The translations under genes were made by a program, and so were the position numbers. A stretch of DNA of 64,000 nt from Nonomuraea endophytica (GTDB taxonomy: Bacteria > Actinomycetota > Actinomycetes > Streptosporangiales > Streptosporangiaceae): positions 411,703 to 475,702 of the forward strand of contig NZ_JACHIN010000008.1 of NCBI RefSeq assembly GCF_014203235.1, read 5' to 3'. Positions 40,633 to 49,728 of this stretch are shown one piece after another. Positions within the stretch are counted from its first letter, which is position 1; every line of letters starts with the position of its first letter. Below the pieces are notes generated by a model. The model was not told where the DNA came from. It worked only from the letters and a program-made list of their open reading frames with translations, and made no database searches.

Positions 40633-42282
40633 ATGGACAAGCCGGTCATCGTGACAGTCGACGACGACCCTGGCGTGTCGCGGGCAGTCGCCCGCGACCT
40701 CAGACGCCGGTACGGCCAGCAGTACAGGATCGTCCGCGCGGAGGCGGCGCAGCAGGGCATGGACGCCGTCAAGGAGATGCGGCTGCGCGGCGACGACGTG
40801 GCGGCCATCCTCGCCGACTACCGGATGCCGCAGATGAACGGCGTGCAGTTCCTAGAGGCCGCGATGGACATGTACCCCTTCGCCCGCCGCGTCCTGCTCA
40901 CCGCCTACGCCGACACCGACGCCGCGATCCAGGCGATCAACGTGGTCGACCTCGACCATTATCTGCTCAAGCCCTGGGACCCGCCGGAGGAGAAGTTCTA
41001 CCCGGTCATCGACGACCAGCTCGACGCCTGGCAGCGCACCGACCGCAAGGAGCGGGCCGAGCTGCGGGTGATCGGTGACCGGTGGTCGTCGGGGTCGTAC
41101 AAGGTGCGTGACTTCCTGTCCCGCAACCAGGTGCCCTACCAGTGGATGCTGGCCGACGACCCGGAGGCGACCCAGCTCATCGCCGCCGCCGGCGAGGACT
41201 GCCGGCTGCCGCTGGTCGTCACCGTCGCCGGCGAGACGCTGGAGGCGCCCGACCAGGCCACGCTCGCCATGTCCGTGGGCCTGTCCACCACGCCGGCCAC
41301 CGACTTCTACGACCTGATCGTCATCGGCGGCGGCCCCGCCGGGCTGGGCGCGGCCGTGTACGGGGCCTCCGAGGGCCTCAACACCGTGCTGGTCGAGTCG
41401 CTGGCCACCGGCGGCCAGGCCGGGCAGAGCTCCAGGATCGAGAACTACCTGGGCTTCCCCGACGGCGTCTCCGGCGCCCAGCTCGCCGACCGGGCCCGCC
41501 GCCAGGCGCTGAAGTTCGGGGCCGAGATCCTCACCGCCCGCAAGGTCGCCAGCCTGGAGCCGCGCGGCCAGGCCCGGGTGATCGGCTTCCACGACGGCGG
41601 CGAGATCGCCGCGCACGCCGTCATCCTGGCGACCGGCGTCAGCTACCGCAGGCTGACCGCCCCGGGACTGGACGACTTCGTCGGCCAGGGCGTCTACTAC
41701 GGCGCCGCCCTCACCGAGGCACCCTCGTGCAGGGACAGCGAGGTCTGCATCGTGGGCGCGGCCAACTCGGCCGGTCAGGCCGCCGTCTACCTGGCGGGAT
41801 TCGCCAGCAAGGTCAATTTGTTGGTGAGAGGTGACGGACTGGAGGCCTCCATGTCGCACTACCTCATCGAGCAGATCGCGGCGATCCCGAACATCGAGGT
41901 CCACGTGCAGACGCACGTGACGGCCGGGCACGGTGACGGACATCTGGAGCGGGTGACCGTCTCCACCAAGGGCGAGGAACGCGACATCGACACCCAGTGG
42001 ATGTTCGTGTTCATCGGGGCCGAGCCGTATACCGACTGGATGGGCGAGGCCGTGGAGCGCGACGCGCGCGGATTCGTGCTGACCGGGCCCGACCTGGTGC
42101 AGGGCGGCAAGCGGCCGCGCAACTGGTCGGCGCGGCGGGAGCCGTACTTCCTGGAGACCAATGTGCCCGGGGTGTTCGCGGCCGGCGACGTGCGGGCCGA
42201 TTCGATCAAGCGGGTGGCCTCGGCCGTCGGCGAGGGGGCGATGGCCGTCTCGCTCGTGCACCGTTACCTGGAGAAGCAATGA
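40633..42282 (+). CDS. Receiver domain fused to a thioredoxin-reductase-like flavoprotein
   Basis: 549-residue fusion. Residues 1-130 are a response-regulator receiver with acidic pocket VDDDPG (Asp10-12), phosphoacceptor Asp62 in ILADYRMPQMNG, and the conserved Lys in YLLKPWD. Residues 220-549 are a class II pyridine-nucleotide-disulfide reductase: FAD loop VIGGGPAGLGAAVYGA, NAD(P) loop IVGAANSAGQAAVYLA, and FAD-binding VFAAGDVRADS. The redox site of true thioredoxin reductases (CxxC) reads PSCRDSEV, with only one Cys. It is therefore probably an NAD(P)H oxidoreductase controlled by phosphorylation, not a standard thioredoxin reductase. Translationally coupled (ATGA) to the histidine kinase. 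Confidence 0.92.
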   Translation: MDKPVIVTVDDDPGVSRAVARDLRRRYGQQYRIVRAEAAQQGMDAVKEMRLRGDDVAAILADYRMPQMNGVQFLEAAMDMYPFARRVLLTAYADTDAAIQAINVVDLDHYLLKPWDPPEEKFYPVIDDQLDAWQRTDRKERAELRVIGDRWSSGSYKVRDFLSRNQVPYQWMLADDPEATQLIAAAGEDCRLPLVVTVAGETLEAPDQATLAMSVGLSTTPATDFYDLIVIGGGPAGLGAAVYGASEGLNTVLVESLATGGQAGQSSRIENYLGFPDGVSGAQLADRARRQALKFGAEILTARKVASLEPRGQARVIGFHDGGEIAAHAVILATGVSYRRLTAPGLDDFVGQGVYYGAALTEAPSCRDSEVCIVGAANSAGQAAVYLAGFASKVNLLVRGDGLEASMSHYLIEQIAAIPNIEVHVQTHVTAGHGDGHLERVTVSTKGEERDIDTQWMFVFIGAEPYTDWMGEAVERDARGFVLTGPDLVQGGKRPRNWSARREPYFLETNVPGVFAAGDVRADSIKRVASAVGEGAMAVSLVHRYLEKQ

Positions 42283-43763
42283 CCGACCTACACGGTGAAC
42301 AACTGGACGCGTGCGCGGTCGTCGACAGCGGCCAAGGCCCCATCGACATCGACGAACTGCGCAAGCTCTTCCTGTTCGAGAAGCTCACCGACGATCAGCT
42401 CACCAAGCTGGCCAAGAGCGGCAAGGTGGTGGAGTTCGCGGCCGAGGAGAACATCGTCACGCAGGGCGAGCCGGCCGAGTGCTTCGCGGTGCTGATCTCC
42501 GGTGAGATCCAGATGATCCAGGAGACGCTCAGCGCGGGCACCGTCGCCATGCCCCGCACCTCCCAGCCCGGCGTCTACGGCGGCGCCACCTCGGCGTACC
42601 TGGCCGACCGGGCGCCGGACACCTACCAGCACACGCTGCGCGCGACGGCGCCGACGCGGATGTTCATCCTGCCGGGCAGGAAGTTCGCGCACATCGTGAC
42701 CGAGTGGTTCCCGATGGCGATGCACCTGCTCGACGGAGTGCTGTCCGGCGGCCGGATGCAGCGGGAGGTCATCGACCGGCGTCAGCGGCTGACCGCGCTC
42801 GGCACGATCACCGCGGGCCTGACCCACGAGCTGAACAACCCCTCCGCTGCGGCGGTCCGGGCGGTGGGCGAGCTGCGCCAGCTGATCAAGGACTCCCGCA
42901 TGCAGCTCGCGCAGCTGGCCGAGGACGGGATACCGCCGAGCAAGCTCCGGCACATGATCGAGATGCAGGACGAGTGCGCGAGCGCCGTCGGCCAGCTTCC
43001 GCCCCGCAGCCCGCTGGAGATCTCCGACGCCGAGGACGAGCTGGGCGAGGCGCTGGAGGCCATCGGCGTGCACGACGCGTGGGACCTGGCGCCCGCGCTG
43101 GTCAACGCGGGCTTCGACCAGATGAACCTGGACAAGATCACCAAGAAGGTGGGCCGCGAGCACGTGCCGGGCGCGCTGCGCTGGCTGGCCGAGGCGGTCG
43201 AGATCTCCCAGATGCTCAACGAGGTGACCGAGGCCACCGAGCGCATCACCAAGCTGCTGGCCTCGGCCAAGCAGTATTCGCAGATGGACCGCGCGCCGTT
43301 CCAGATGGTCGACGTGCACGACCTGCTGGACAGCACGGTCACGATCTTCCGCGGCAAGATCGGACCGGGGATCACCGTGGTCACCGACTACGACCGCACG
43401 CTCCCGACCATCCCCGCCTACGCCGGCGAGCTCAACCAGGTGTGGACCAACCTGATCCACAACGCCCTGGACTCCATGGGCGAGGAGGGCACGCTCACGA
43501 TAAGGACCGCCCACGACGAGGACGAGGCGATCATCGAGATCGGCGACACCGGCCCCGGCGTGGCCGAGGCCATAAAGGATCGCATCTTCGAGCCGTTCTT
43601 CACCACGAAGACCGTCGGTCAGGGCACCGGCCTCGGGCTGGACATCTCCTACCGGATCGTGGCGGGGCGGCACGGGGGCGAGCTCAAGTGCCGGTCCGTG
43701 CCGGGAGACACCTGGTTCGAGGTACGGCTACCGCTCAGGGAAACCATCCAGACCCAGCCTTAA
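42279..43763 (+). CDS. Sensor histidine kinase with N-terminal cNMP-binding domain
   Basis: 494-residue soluble kinase. Residues 25-145 are a CRP-like cyclic-nucleotide-binding fold (VVEFAAEENIVTQGEPAECF, LISGEIQMIQE), with an insertion and no membrane segment. The His box is at 183 (LTHELNNPSAAAVRA), and the HATPase domain is at about 370-490 (N box NLIHNALDSMG, G boxes GDTGPGV and GTGLGLDISYRI). A long helical segment of about 120 residues separates the His box and the ATPase domain, where GREHVPGALRWLAEAVE is seen. Start overlaps the flavoprotein stop. The likely partner receiver is the one fused to that flavoprotein. Confidence 0.92.
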   Translation: MTDLHGEQLDACAVVDSGQGPIDIDELRKLFLFEKLTDDQLTKLAKSGKVVEFAAEENIVTQGEPAECFAVLISGEIQMIQETLSAGTVAMPRTSQPGVYGGATSAYLADRAPDTYQHTLRATAPTRMFILPGRKFAHIVTEWFPMAMHLLDGVLSGGRMQREVIDRRQRLTALGTITAGLTHELNNPSAAAVRAVGELRQLIKDSRMQLAQLAEDGIPPSKLRHMIEMQDECASAVGQLPPRSPLEISDAEDELGEALEAIGVHDAWDLAPALVNAGFDQMNLDKITKKVGREHVPGALRWLAEAVEISQMLNEVTEATERITKLLASAKQYSQMDRAPFQMVDVHDLLDSTVTIFRGKIGPGITVVTDYDRTLPTIPAYAGELNQVWTNLIHNALDSMGEEGTLTIRTAHDEDEAIIEIGDTGPGVAEAIKDRIFEPFFTTKTVGQGTGLGLDISYRIVAGRHGGELKCRSVPGDTWFEVRLPLRETIQTQP

Positions 43764-45451
43764 CAGGCGGTCCAGGTCACCCAGCCTTGGCCGCGTCCGC
43801 TGACCGTCCAGCCCGCCGGGGGCGCGCCCGCCTCCGGCGCGGCCACGACCGTGCACAGGCCCTCGGGCAGGGGGCCGTCGGACGGCCTGACGCGTTCGAC
43901 CTCGGTCCAGTGCACCCGGTGGATCAGATGGACCCAGATGTTCCACTTCACCCGGGTGTCGAGGCCGACGCGGCCGTGCGTCAGCCTGGGCAGGCCGTCG
44001 TTCCCGCGCGCCGGGGCCGACTTGGGCGCGATGTCGGCCGCGAAGGCCACGTTGGGCACGGCCAGCGCGAAGGCCAGCACCAGTGCGCCCGCCACCTTTC
44101 TGCCGATCGGTGTTTTTGTGCGGACCAGTGACGCCGCGGTGATCGCGGCCAGCAGGACGAGCGCGGCGACCGAGGCGCCCACCAGGTCGAACCGGTCGCG
44201 CACACCGCTGAGGAAGGCGGCCTCGGGGAAGTCGAAGGCGATGTAGGTGTAGCGGGTCAGCCGGTCACCGGCGTACCAGGCGGCCAGCCCGCCGGACAGC
44301 GCCAGCAGCCCCGCCGAAGCCGAAGCGAGGGCCAGGGCGGTCCGCCGCCGCGAACGCAGCAGCGCCACCAGCCCCACGAGTGTCCACGCCACGGCCACGC
44401 AGGCCAGGTAGCGCCCGTAGGCGTAGTTGCCGACCCGATGCTCGTCCGGCAGGGCCGCCGACGACGCGTACGCGATCCCCAGCGTGAGCGCGAGCAATAT
44501 CCCCGCCATCACCCGGTACGGCGAGCCACCCCTACGCACCAGCACCACCAGAGCGGCCACGATGCCGATCCCGGCCACGCCCCAGGTGGCCGTGACCAGG
44601 TACCAGATCTGCCCGGCCGCCCCGGCCAGCGACCGCGCCTGCCCCTCCAGGCCGGTCACCCGCTCCAGCGCCAGCCCGGACAGGTCCTTGATCCCACTGG
44701 GGTACAGGGCGGCCTTGAGCCGGGCGTTGACCAGCATCCCCGCGCCCCCGGCGAGCGCGGCGGCCCCCAGCGCCCAGAGCCCGGCCCGCAGGGACACCCG
44801 CCGGAAGACCAGCACCCCGAGCACACCCACCACGAAGACCCCGAACAGGATCGCCCCGCGCATGTGCATGGCCATGGCCAGCCCGGACAACGCCCCCGCC
44901 ACCACCCCGGGCACCACACCCCGGCGGTTCACCAGGTCGTGGAAGGCGACCAGCCAGCCCAGCACCAGCGTCGGCAGCACCGCGTCCACCAGCGCCAGCC
45001 CCGAGAACAGCAGCAGCGACGGCGCCAGCCCGGCCACGAACGCCAGCGCCAGCGCCGCCCGCCGCCCGAGCGCCAGCCGCCGCAACACCAGGTACGCCAG
45101 CGGGAACGCCGACGCCGAGGCCACCGCCCCGAACCCCGACACCAGCCGGTACACGGTGACCGGGTCGGTGCTCAGCCAGTAGACGGGCGCCAGCAGCAGC
45201 GGGTAGCCGCCCTGGTAGAAGGTGCTGCCCGAGTAGTCGCCACCGGGCCCGCCCGCCAGCCAGCGGGCGGCCAGCAGGTAGCCGACCTCGTCGGGGTTGG
45301 CCACGGGCCCCGCGTGGTAGCGGTACAACCACAGCCGCAGCAGCAGGTGGGCGAGCCAGCCGCCGGCCAGCAACCACGGCAGGCGGGCGGGACGCGAACG
45401 GGATACGGGCGCCGGTCCGGCGACCGGGCGATCGATGACTGACGTCTGCAT
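43760..45451 (-). CDS. Multispanning GT-C-like membrane protein
   Basis: 563-residue integral membrane protein with about 11-12 hydrophobic segments between residues 27 and 475, followed by an extracytoplasmic tail of about 100 residues. NPDEVGYLLAARW in the first outer loop resembles the acidic DE motif of GT-C (GT39/ArnT-like) glycosyltransferases that use polyprenyl-phosphate sugars. It is not similar enough to any named family for a specific donor or acceptor. It overlaps the kinase gene by 4 bases in convergent orientation. Alternative: a DUF of the same fold without transferase activity. Confidence 0.75.
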   Translation of the reverse strand: MQTSVIDRPVAGPAPVSRSRPARLPWLLAGGWLAHLLLRLWLYRYHAGPVANPDEVGYLLAARWLAGGPGGDYSGSTFYQGGYPLLLAPVYWLSTDPVTVYRLVSGFGAVASASAFPLAYLVLRRLALGRRAALALAFVAGLAPSLLLFSGLALVDAVLPTLVLGWLVAFHDLVNRRGVVPGVVAGALSGLAMAMHMRGAILFGVFVVGVLGVLVFRRVSLRAGLWALGAAALAGGAGMLVNARLKAALYPSGIKDLSGLALERVTGLEGQARSLAGAAGQIWYLVTATWGVAGIGIVAALVVLVRRGGSPYRVMAGILLALTLGIAYASSAALPDEHRVGNYAYGRYLACVAVAWTLVGLVALLRSRRRTALALASASAGLLALSGGLAAWYAGDRLTRYTYIAFDFPEAAFLSGVRDRFDLVGASVAALVLLAAITAASLVRTKTPIGRKVAGALVLAFALAVPNVAFAADIAPKSAPARGNDGLPRLTHGRVGLDTRVKWNIWVHLIHRVHWTEVERVRPSDGPLPEGLCTVVAAPEAGAPPAGWTVSGRGQGWVTWTAC

Positions 45452-45513
45452 AGTGCGGCGATTCCATCGATCACCGCCTAACCCGCCCGTTACCCCATCC
45501 GGTTATGCGGGCG

Positions 45514-46728
45514 TTATGCCTGTCCCGAGATCATGTCCATGAGCCGGGCGGAGATCTTCTCGCCGTCGGCGCGGAAGCCGTTGTGCTCGTACTCGTTGGT
45601 CACCCAGGTGCGGACGTTGCCCACGCGGGCCGCGGTCTCCAGCGAAAGCTGCGCGTCCACGTACATGTCGTCGTGGTAGACCACGGCCGCCACGGGCACC
45701 TGGTTGTCCGCCAGGCGGTCCGGGTCGTAGAGCGGGCCCAGGGTGGCGTCCGCGGCGAGCGCGTACGCGGCTTCCCGGTAGGGGCGCAGGGCGCGGATCT
45801 CGTCGAACATCCACGGGTAGGTCATCTCGCCGGTGAACGTGCCGGGCTCGTCGAGCTCCTTGGGGCGCAGCCGTTCCGCCGACCAGTCGGTGGCGGCGCC
45901 CTGGGCGTAGGTGGGCTCGTGCATGAGGGCGTACAGGGGCGCGCCGATGAAGCCGGTCGCGGCCATGACGCCGTAGAGGAAGGTGTCCGACAGGCGGTCG
46001 CCCGCCCACGCCTCGTCCAGCAGCCAGTGCACGCTCTCGAAGCCGTCGCTCATGCCGAACTGCATGCCGAGCATCTGGAAGCGGCGGTGGGTGAGCACGT
46101 CGCCGTCGGGCAGCACGACCTCGTTGGCCAGCAGGTGGTGCGCGACACGCTCGGCCAGGGCGGCGTCCTCGGGGTAGCGCCGGTAGTACGCGGCGGTCTT
46201 CTCCACGACCCTCGGGTAGGTGCGGGCGTAGACGTCGTCGGCGGTGGCGGTGAGGCCGGGCAGGCCGCCGGTGATGTGGCAGGCCTTGAGGCCCTCGGGG
46301 GCCAGCGACAGGTACGTCATGGTGAGGAAGCCGCCGTAGCTCTGGCCCCAGGTCTCCCATTGATCGACGCCGAGCGCCTTCCTGATGTGCTCGCAGTCGC
46401 GCACGATCGAGTCGGCGCGGAAGTGGCGGTAATAGCCGGCGCCGTTGGGCTGGGCGGGGGTGCTCCTGCCGGTTCCGCGCTGGTCGAGCAGGAGCACCCG
46501 GTGGGTCTTCAGGATGTAGCGGAAATGGGCCTTGCCGTACAGGCGGGGGGACTTTCCGCCGGGGCCGCCCTGCAGGAACACCGCCCACGGCAGGTCGTCG
46601 CCGGCCTTGGGCGGGTCGACGATCTCGCGGGCGAAGACCTGGATGGTCGGCCCGCCCGGGTCGTCGTGGTCGAGCGGAACGGTGAACTCATGGTCGACGG
46701 CGGTCAGGCCGGGCATCGTCACTCTCAC
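45514..46728 (-). CDS. Alpha/beta-hydrolase, proline iminopeptidase-like (S33)
   Basis: 404-residue S33 peptidase-like protein. Oxyanion loop LQGGPGGKSPR, DQRGTGRST, nucleophile elbow WGQSYGGF, and the late Asp/His region VYHDDMYVDAQ and TNEYEHNGFR. It would remove N-terminal proline or small residues from peptides; no signal peptide, so cytoplasmic. The start is uncertain: GTG at 46728 (used here) or ATG at 46716; both lie inside the 3' end of the upstream lysR gene. The operon is nitrilase, LysR, this gene, all on the minus strand. Confidence 0.88.
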   Translation of the reverse strand: MRVTMPGLTAVDHEFTVPLDHDDPGGPTIQVFAREIVDPPKAGDDLPWAVFLQGGPGGKSPRLYGKAHFRYILKTHRVLLLDQRGTGRSTPAQPNGAGYYRHFRADSIVRDCEHIRKALGVDQWETWGQSYGGFLTMTYLSLAPEGLKACHITGGLPGLTATADDVYARTYPRVVEKTAAYYRRYPEDAALAERVAHHLLANEVVLPDGDVLTHRRFQMLGMQFGMSDGFESVHWLLDEAWAGDRLSDTFLYGVMAATGFIGAPLYALMHEPTYAQGAATDWSAERLRPKELDEPGTFTGEMTYPWMFDEIRALRPYREAAYALAADATLGPLYDPDRLADNQVPVAAVVYHDDMYVDAQLSLETAARVGNVRTWVTNEYEHNGFRADGEKISARLMDMISGQA

Positions 46729-47644
46729 GTCGCAACCCTAGCCAGCCCACGTACTTCGGCCGTTCCCGGGCATGTGCCGCGAAGATCTCCGCGGCCAGCC
46801 GCCGCACCTCGCCGGCTCGCTCGGCCAGCGGGCCGTCCGGATGCCACACCAGCAGGTGGCGCATCGTCAGCGGCGTCCCGGCCAGCGGCCTGATCACCAG
46901 CCCGGGACTCTCCGCGAACGTGGCCCGGCAGGGCGCGACCGCGCCGCCCGCGGTGACCATCTCCCTGATCACCCAGCCGTCCGACGCCTTGTGCGGGGTG
47001 CGCGGGGCGAAACCGGCGCGTACACAGGCCAGCAGGAAACACTCGGGCCAGCCGCCGCCGTCCGGCGGCGCCAGCACGAACGACTCCCCCGCCAGCTCGG
47101 CGAGGCCGATCTCCGCGCGTACGGCCAGCGGATGCCGCTCCGGCAGCGCGATGAAGACCGGCTCCTCGGCGATGACCTCGCAGCGCAGCGGCGTGGGCGG
47201 GCGCAGCTCGTGCTCGCGGTAGTCGGCCACGACCGCGGCGTCCAGGCGTCCGGCGGCGACCAGGTCGCACAGCAGCCGGGGCGAGTCGTCGGTAAAGGAG
47301 CTGACCTGGTCGCCGCCCAGCCGTTCGATGAGGCCGGGCAGGATCGGGCCGGCGACGCCGCCCAGCCGTACCTCGCCTTGGGGGTGTGCGGCGGCGCCGC
47401 GGACGAGCTCGTCCATGCCCATGAGCAGGAGCCGCGAACGCTCCAGCACGTACTCGCCGAGCGCGGTGGGCACCACGCCCTGCCTGCCGCGCACGAACAG
47501 TTTGCCGCCGAGCGCGCGTTCGATGCGCTGGAGCTGCGCGGTGAGCGCGGGCTGTGAGGTGCCCAGCGCGGCGGCTGCCTTGGTCAGGCTGCCCGCGTCG
47601 GCGATGGCGCAGACGGTCCGCAGGTGGCGTAGTTCCAGGCTCAT
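46688..47644 (-). CDS. LysR-family transcriptional regulator
   Basis: 318-residue LysR protein. DNA-binding domain AIADAGSLTKAAAALGTSQP (about residues 12-31) and effector domain with ALPERHPLAVRAEIGLAEL. Its ATG is 4 bases after the nitrilase stop, and its 3' end covers the start of the hydrolase gene by 41 bases, so all three appear co-transcribed. The regulator in the middle of a metabolic operon and not divergent is unusual for LysR. Confidence 0.9.
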   Translation of the reverse strand: MSLELRHLRTVCAIADAGSLTKAAAALGTSQPALTAQLQRIERALGGKLFVRGRQGVVPTALGEYVLERSRLLLMGMDELVRGAAAHPQGEVRLGGVAGPILPGLIERLGGDQVSSFTDDSPRLLCDLVAAGRLDAAVVADYREHELRPPTPLRCEVIAEEPVFIALPERHPLAVRAEIGLAELAGESFVLAPPDGGGWPECFLLACVRAGFAPRTPHKASDGWVIREMVTAGGAVAPCRATFAESPGLVIRPLAGTPLTMRHLLVWHPDGPLAERAGEVRRLAAEIFAAHARERPKYVGWLGLRRESDDARPDRRRP

Positions 47645-47648
47645 GGCG

Positions 47649-48569
47649 TCACTCGGAGAAGTCGGCGGCGCTGAGGCGGCGGCGGTTCACCTCCAGGCGC
47701 AGGACGTCCGGCCGGTTGTAGTGGCCGGCCGGGTCGAAGGCCTGGCGTTCGCCGCGCACGACGGCGGGGTCGATGTCGGCGGTGATTAGGCGTTCCTCGC
47801 CGGAGACCGGCTCGACCATCCACTCGCCGTTGGGTCCGGCGATGGCCGAGCCGCCGTCGGCGCGCGAGCCGAGGTCCTTGAGCGCCTCGTAGAACGGGAA
47901 GTCGGCGGGCACGTCGGCATAGGAGAACAGGGCGCCGGCGGCCAGCGAGTAGACGCGGCCCTCGCGGGCGACGAAGCGGGTGATGTCCTTGGTGAGGCTC
48001 GTGGATCCGGGCCAGACGGAGACGTGCAGGTCGATGCCCTGGGCGTAGAGGGCCTGCCGGGCGGTGGGCATCCAGTTCTCCCAGCAGTTGAGGCCGCTGA
48101 CCCTGATGTCCTTGTACGCGTGGGCGCGCAGCCCGTGTCCGTCGCCGATGCCCCACACGAGGCGTTCCTCGAACGTGGGCATGAGCTTGCGATGGGCGGA
48201 GACGACGCCGTGGTCGGGCGAGATGGCGACCAGCGTGCAGTAGACGGTGCCGACGGAGCGCTCGGTGATGCCGAGATAGGTGAAGACGCCGAGGTCGCGC
48301 ACGGCCTCGGTGATCGTGGCCAGCTCGGGTCCCCGCAGTTCGACGGCGGCGTCCAGATAGTAGGCGTAGGCCCGCTTCTGGTCGGCGTTGCCGAACTGCG
48401 AGCCGTTGGTCTTGTCCACCCAGAACGGATAGCCGGACAGGAACGTCTCGGGGAAGGCGACCAGCTCGACCTCACCGGCCCGTGCCTGCTTGAGAACGTC
48501 GAGGACCTTGGCGGTGCCGGCCTGGGGGTCGAGCCAGGGGCAGCGGGCCTGGGCGGCGGCGATTCGCAT
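47649..48569 (-). CDS. Nitrilase-superfamily carbon-nitrogen hydrolase
   Basis: 306-residue nitrilase-fold enzyme with a complete catalytic set: Glu in AFPETFLSGYPFW (about 41), Lys in AHRKLMPTFEER (about 128), and Cys in GLNCWENWMP (about 162). The WxGYPFW and TFEERLVWG stretches resemble true aliphatic or aromatic nitrilases more than amidases. It is the first gene of a three-gene operon and is divergent from the luciferase-like monooxygenase, sharing the region with the CCAAGCG palindrome. Substrate unknown. Confidence 0.93.
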   Translation of the reverse strand: MRIAAAQARCPWLDPQAGTAKVLDVLKQARAGEVELVAFPETFLSGYPFWVDKTNGSQFGNADQKRAYAYYLDAAVELRGPELATITEAVRDLGVFTYLGITERSVGTVYCTLVAISPDHGVVSAHRKLMPTFEERLVWGIGDGHGLRAHAYKDIRVSGLNCWENWMPTARQALYAQGIDLHVSVWPGSTSLTKDITRFVAREGRVYSLAAGALFSYADVPADFPFYEALKDLGSRADGGSAIAGPNGEWMVEPVSGEERLITADIDPAVVRGERQAFDPAGHYNRPDVLRLEVNRRRLSAADFSE

Positions 48570-48599
48570 GGCGTGATCCTATAGCTCCTGATACGCTAC

Positions 48600-48615
48600 C
48601 CAAGCGAGCGCTTGG
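48600..48615. promoter_or_regulatory. 16-bp perfect palindrome in the nitrilase/LLM divergent gap
   Basis: CCAAGCG-AG-CGCTTGG, two 7-base arms around two bases, 21 bases before the luciferase-like ATG and 31 bases before the nitrilase start. It uses the same CAAG/CTTG half-sites as the KstR2 box but with wider spacing; read in KstR2 register (48603-48616) it also fits AnCAAGnnCTTGnT at 9 of 10 fixed positions. TetR-type operator, regulator uncertain. Confidence 0.7.
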
Positions 48616-48636
48616 TTCACCGTGAGGGGCTGACGC

Positions 48637-49692
48637 ATGAAGTTCTCGACCTTCCACCTTTTCCACCGGTTCGACGGCCAGAGCTTCAAGGACGTCTACG
48701 ACTATCACCTGGAGCTCATCGAACTGGCCGAAGAACTGGGCTTCGACGGGGTACGGCTGGCCGAGCACCACTTCCGCGACTACGGCGTCGTGCCGAACCT
48801 GTTCACCCTGCTCGCCCACGCCGCCGCCCGCACCACGCGGATCCGGCTCGGCACCGGCATCGTCGTGCTGCCCCTGCACAACCCGATCCACGTGGCCGAG
48901 GAGGCCGCGCTCGTGGACGTGCTGTCCGGCGGCCGGCTCGACCTGGGCATCGGGCGCGGCTACCAGAGCTTCGAGTTCGAGGGCTTCGGCATCGACCTGG
49001 CCGAGGCGCGCGACCGCTTCAACGAGGCGCTGGAGGTCGTGCTCGGCCTCTGGACCTCCCCCGAGTTCCGGCACGAGGGCAAGTTCTACAAGACCGGGGC
49101 CGAGGTCACGCTCACCCCCCGGCCGCTCCAGACCCCGCACCCGCCCATCCACGTGGCCGCCGTCTCCCCCGAGACCGTCACCATGTACGCCGAACGCGGG
49201 CTGCCCATCCTGGCCGACCCGGCGGCGACGTTCAGGAAGGTCGCGAGCGCGGCCGAGCGCTGGCGCGAGACCGCCCGCCAGGCGGGTCACGCCGGGGACG
49301 CCGACCTGGTGGTGGCGCGCAGCGTCTACGTCGCGCCGACGGTCGAGCAGGCCCGCGCCGACCAGGCGCGCTTCGAGGCCGCCTTCGACCGCTCGCGCAT
49401 CTTCAACGAGAAGAGCGCGCCGATCGACCCCAAGACCGGCAAGGCCGCCCAGGGCTTCGAGTACTACCAGGACCGCTACCTCAAGGGCGGCGAGGTCTCC
49501 AACGACTTCCGCTGGGAGCAGCTGGAGGTGATCGGCGACCCGGCGCGGGTGATCGAGCAGGTCACGCTGCTGCGCGACGCCGGCTTCTCGAACCTGCTGT
49601 GCGACTTCGGCAGCACCCGGCCGTTGCCGCTGGAGGAGATGAAGCAGGTGATGCGGTTCTTCGCCGCCGAGGTCATGCCCGCCTTCCGCTGA
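48637..49692 (+). CDS. LLM-class flavin-dependent oxidoreductase
   Basis: 351-residue bacterial-luciferase-like monooxygenase. TIM-barrel features are FDGVRLAEHHF (residues 36-46), GTGIVVLPLHNPIHVAEEAAL, GRLDLGIGRGYQ and HPPIHVAAVSPETV. Uses FMNH2 or F420H2; the sequence does not decide. It stands just upstream of an acyl-CoA ligase and downstream of a KstR2-like palindrome, so a role in oxidation of a steroid-like or other alicyclic substrate is plausible, but the substrate is not known. GTGAGGGGCTGACGC precedes the ATG. Confidence 0.9.
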   Translation: MKFSTFHLFHRFDGQSFKDVYDYHLELIELAEELGFDGVRLAEHHFRDYGVVPNLFTLLAHAAARTTRIRLGTGIVVLPLHNPIHVAEEAALVDVLSGGRLDLGIGRGYQSFEFEGFGIDLAEARDRFNEALEVVLGLWTSPEFRHEGKFYKTGAEVTLTPRPLQTPHPPIHVAAVSPETVTMYAERGLPILADPAATFRKVASAAERWRETARQAGHAGDADLVVARSVYVAPTVEQARADQARFEAAFDRSRIFNEKSAPIDPKTGKAAQGFEYYQDRYLKGGEVSNDFRWEQLEVIGDPARVIEQVTLLRDAGFSNLLCDFGSTRPLPLEEMKQVMRFFAAEVMPAFR

Positions 49693-49728
49693 TATTTCAG
49701 GAAGCCTCACCCCCCACCAGGAGGCGCG

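Noticed and set aside
45452..45513. Transcription terminator between the GT-C-like gene and the S33 hydrolase gene
   Set aside because: Only short, scattered GC complementarity (GCCCG with CGGGC) with no U-run; not strong enough to call.
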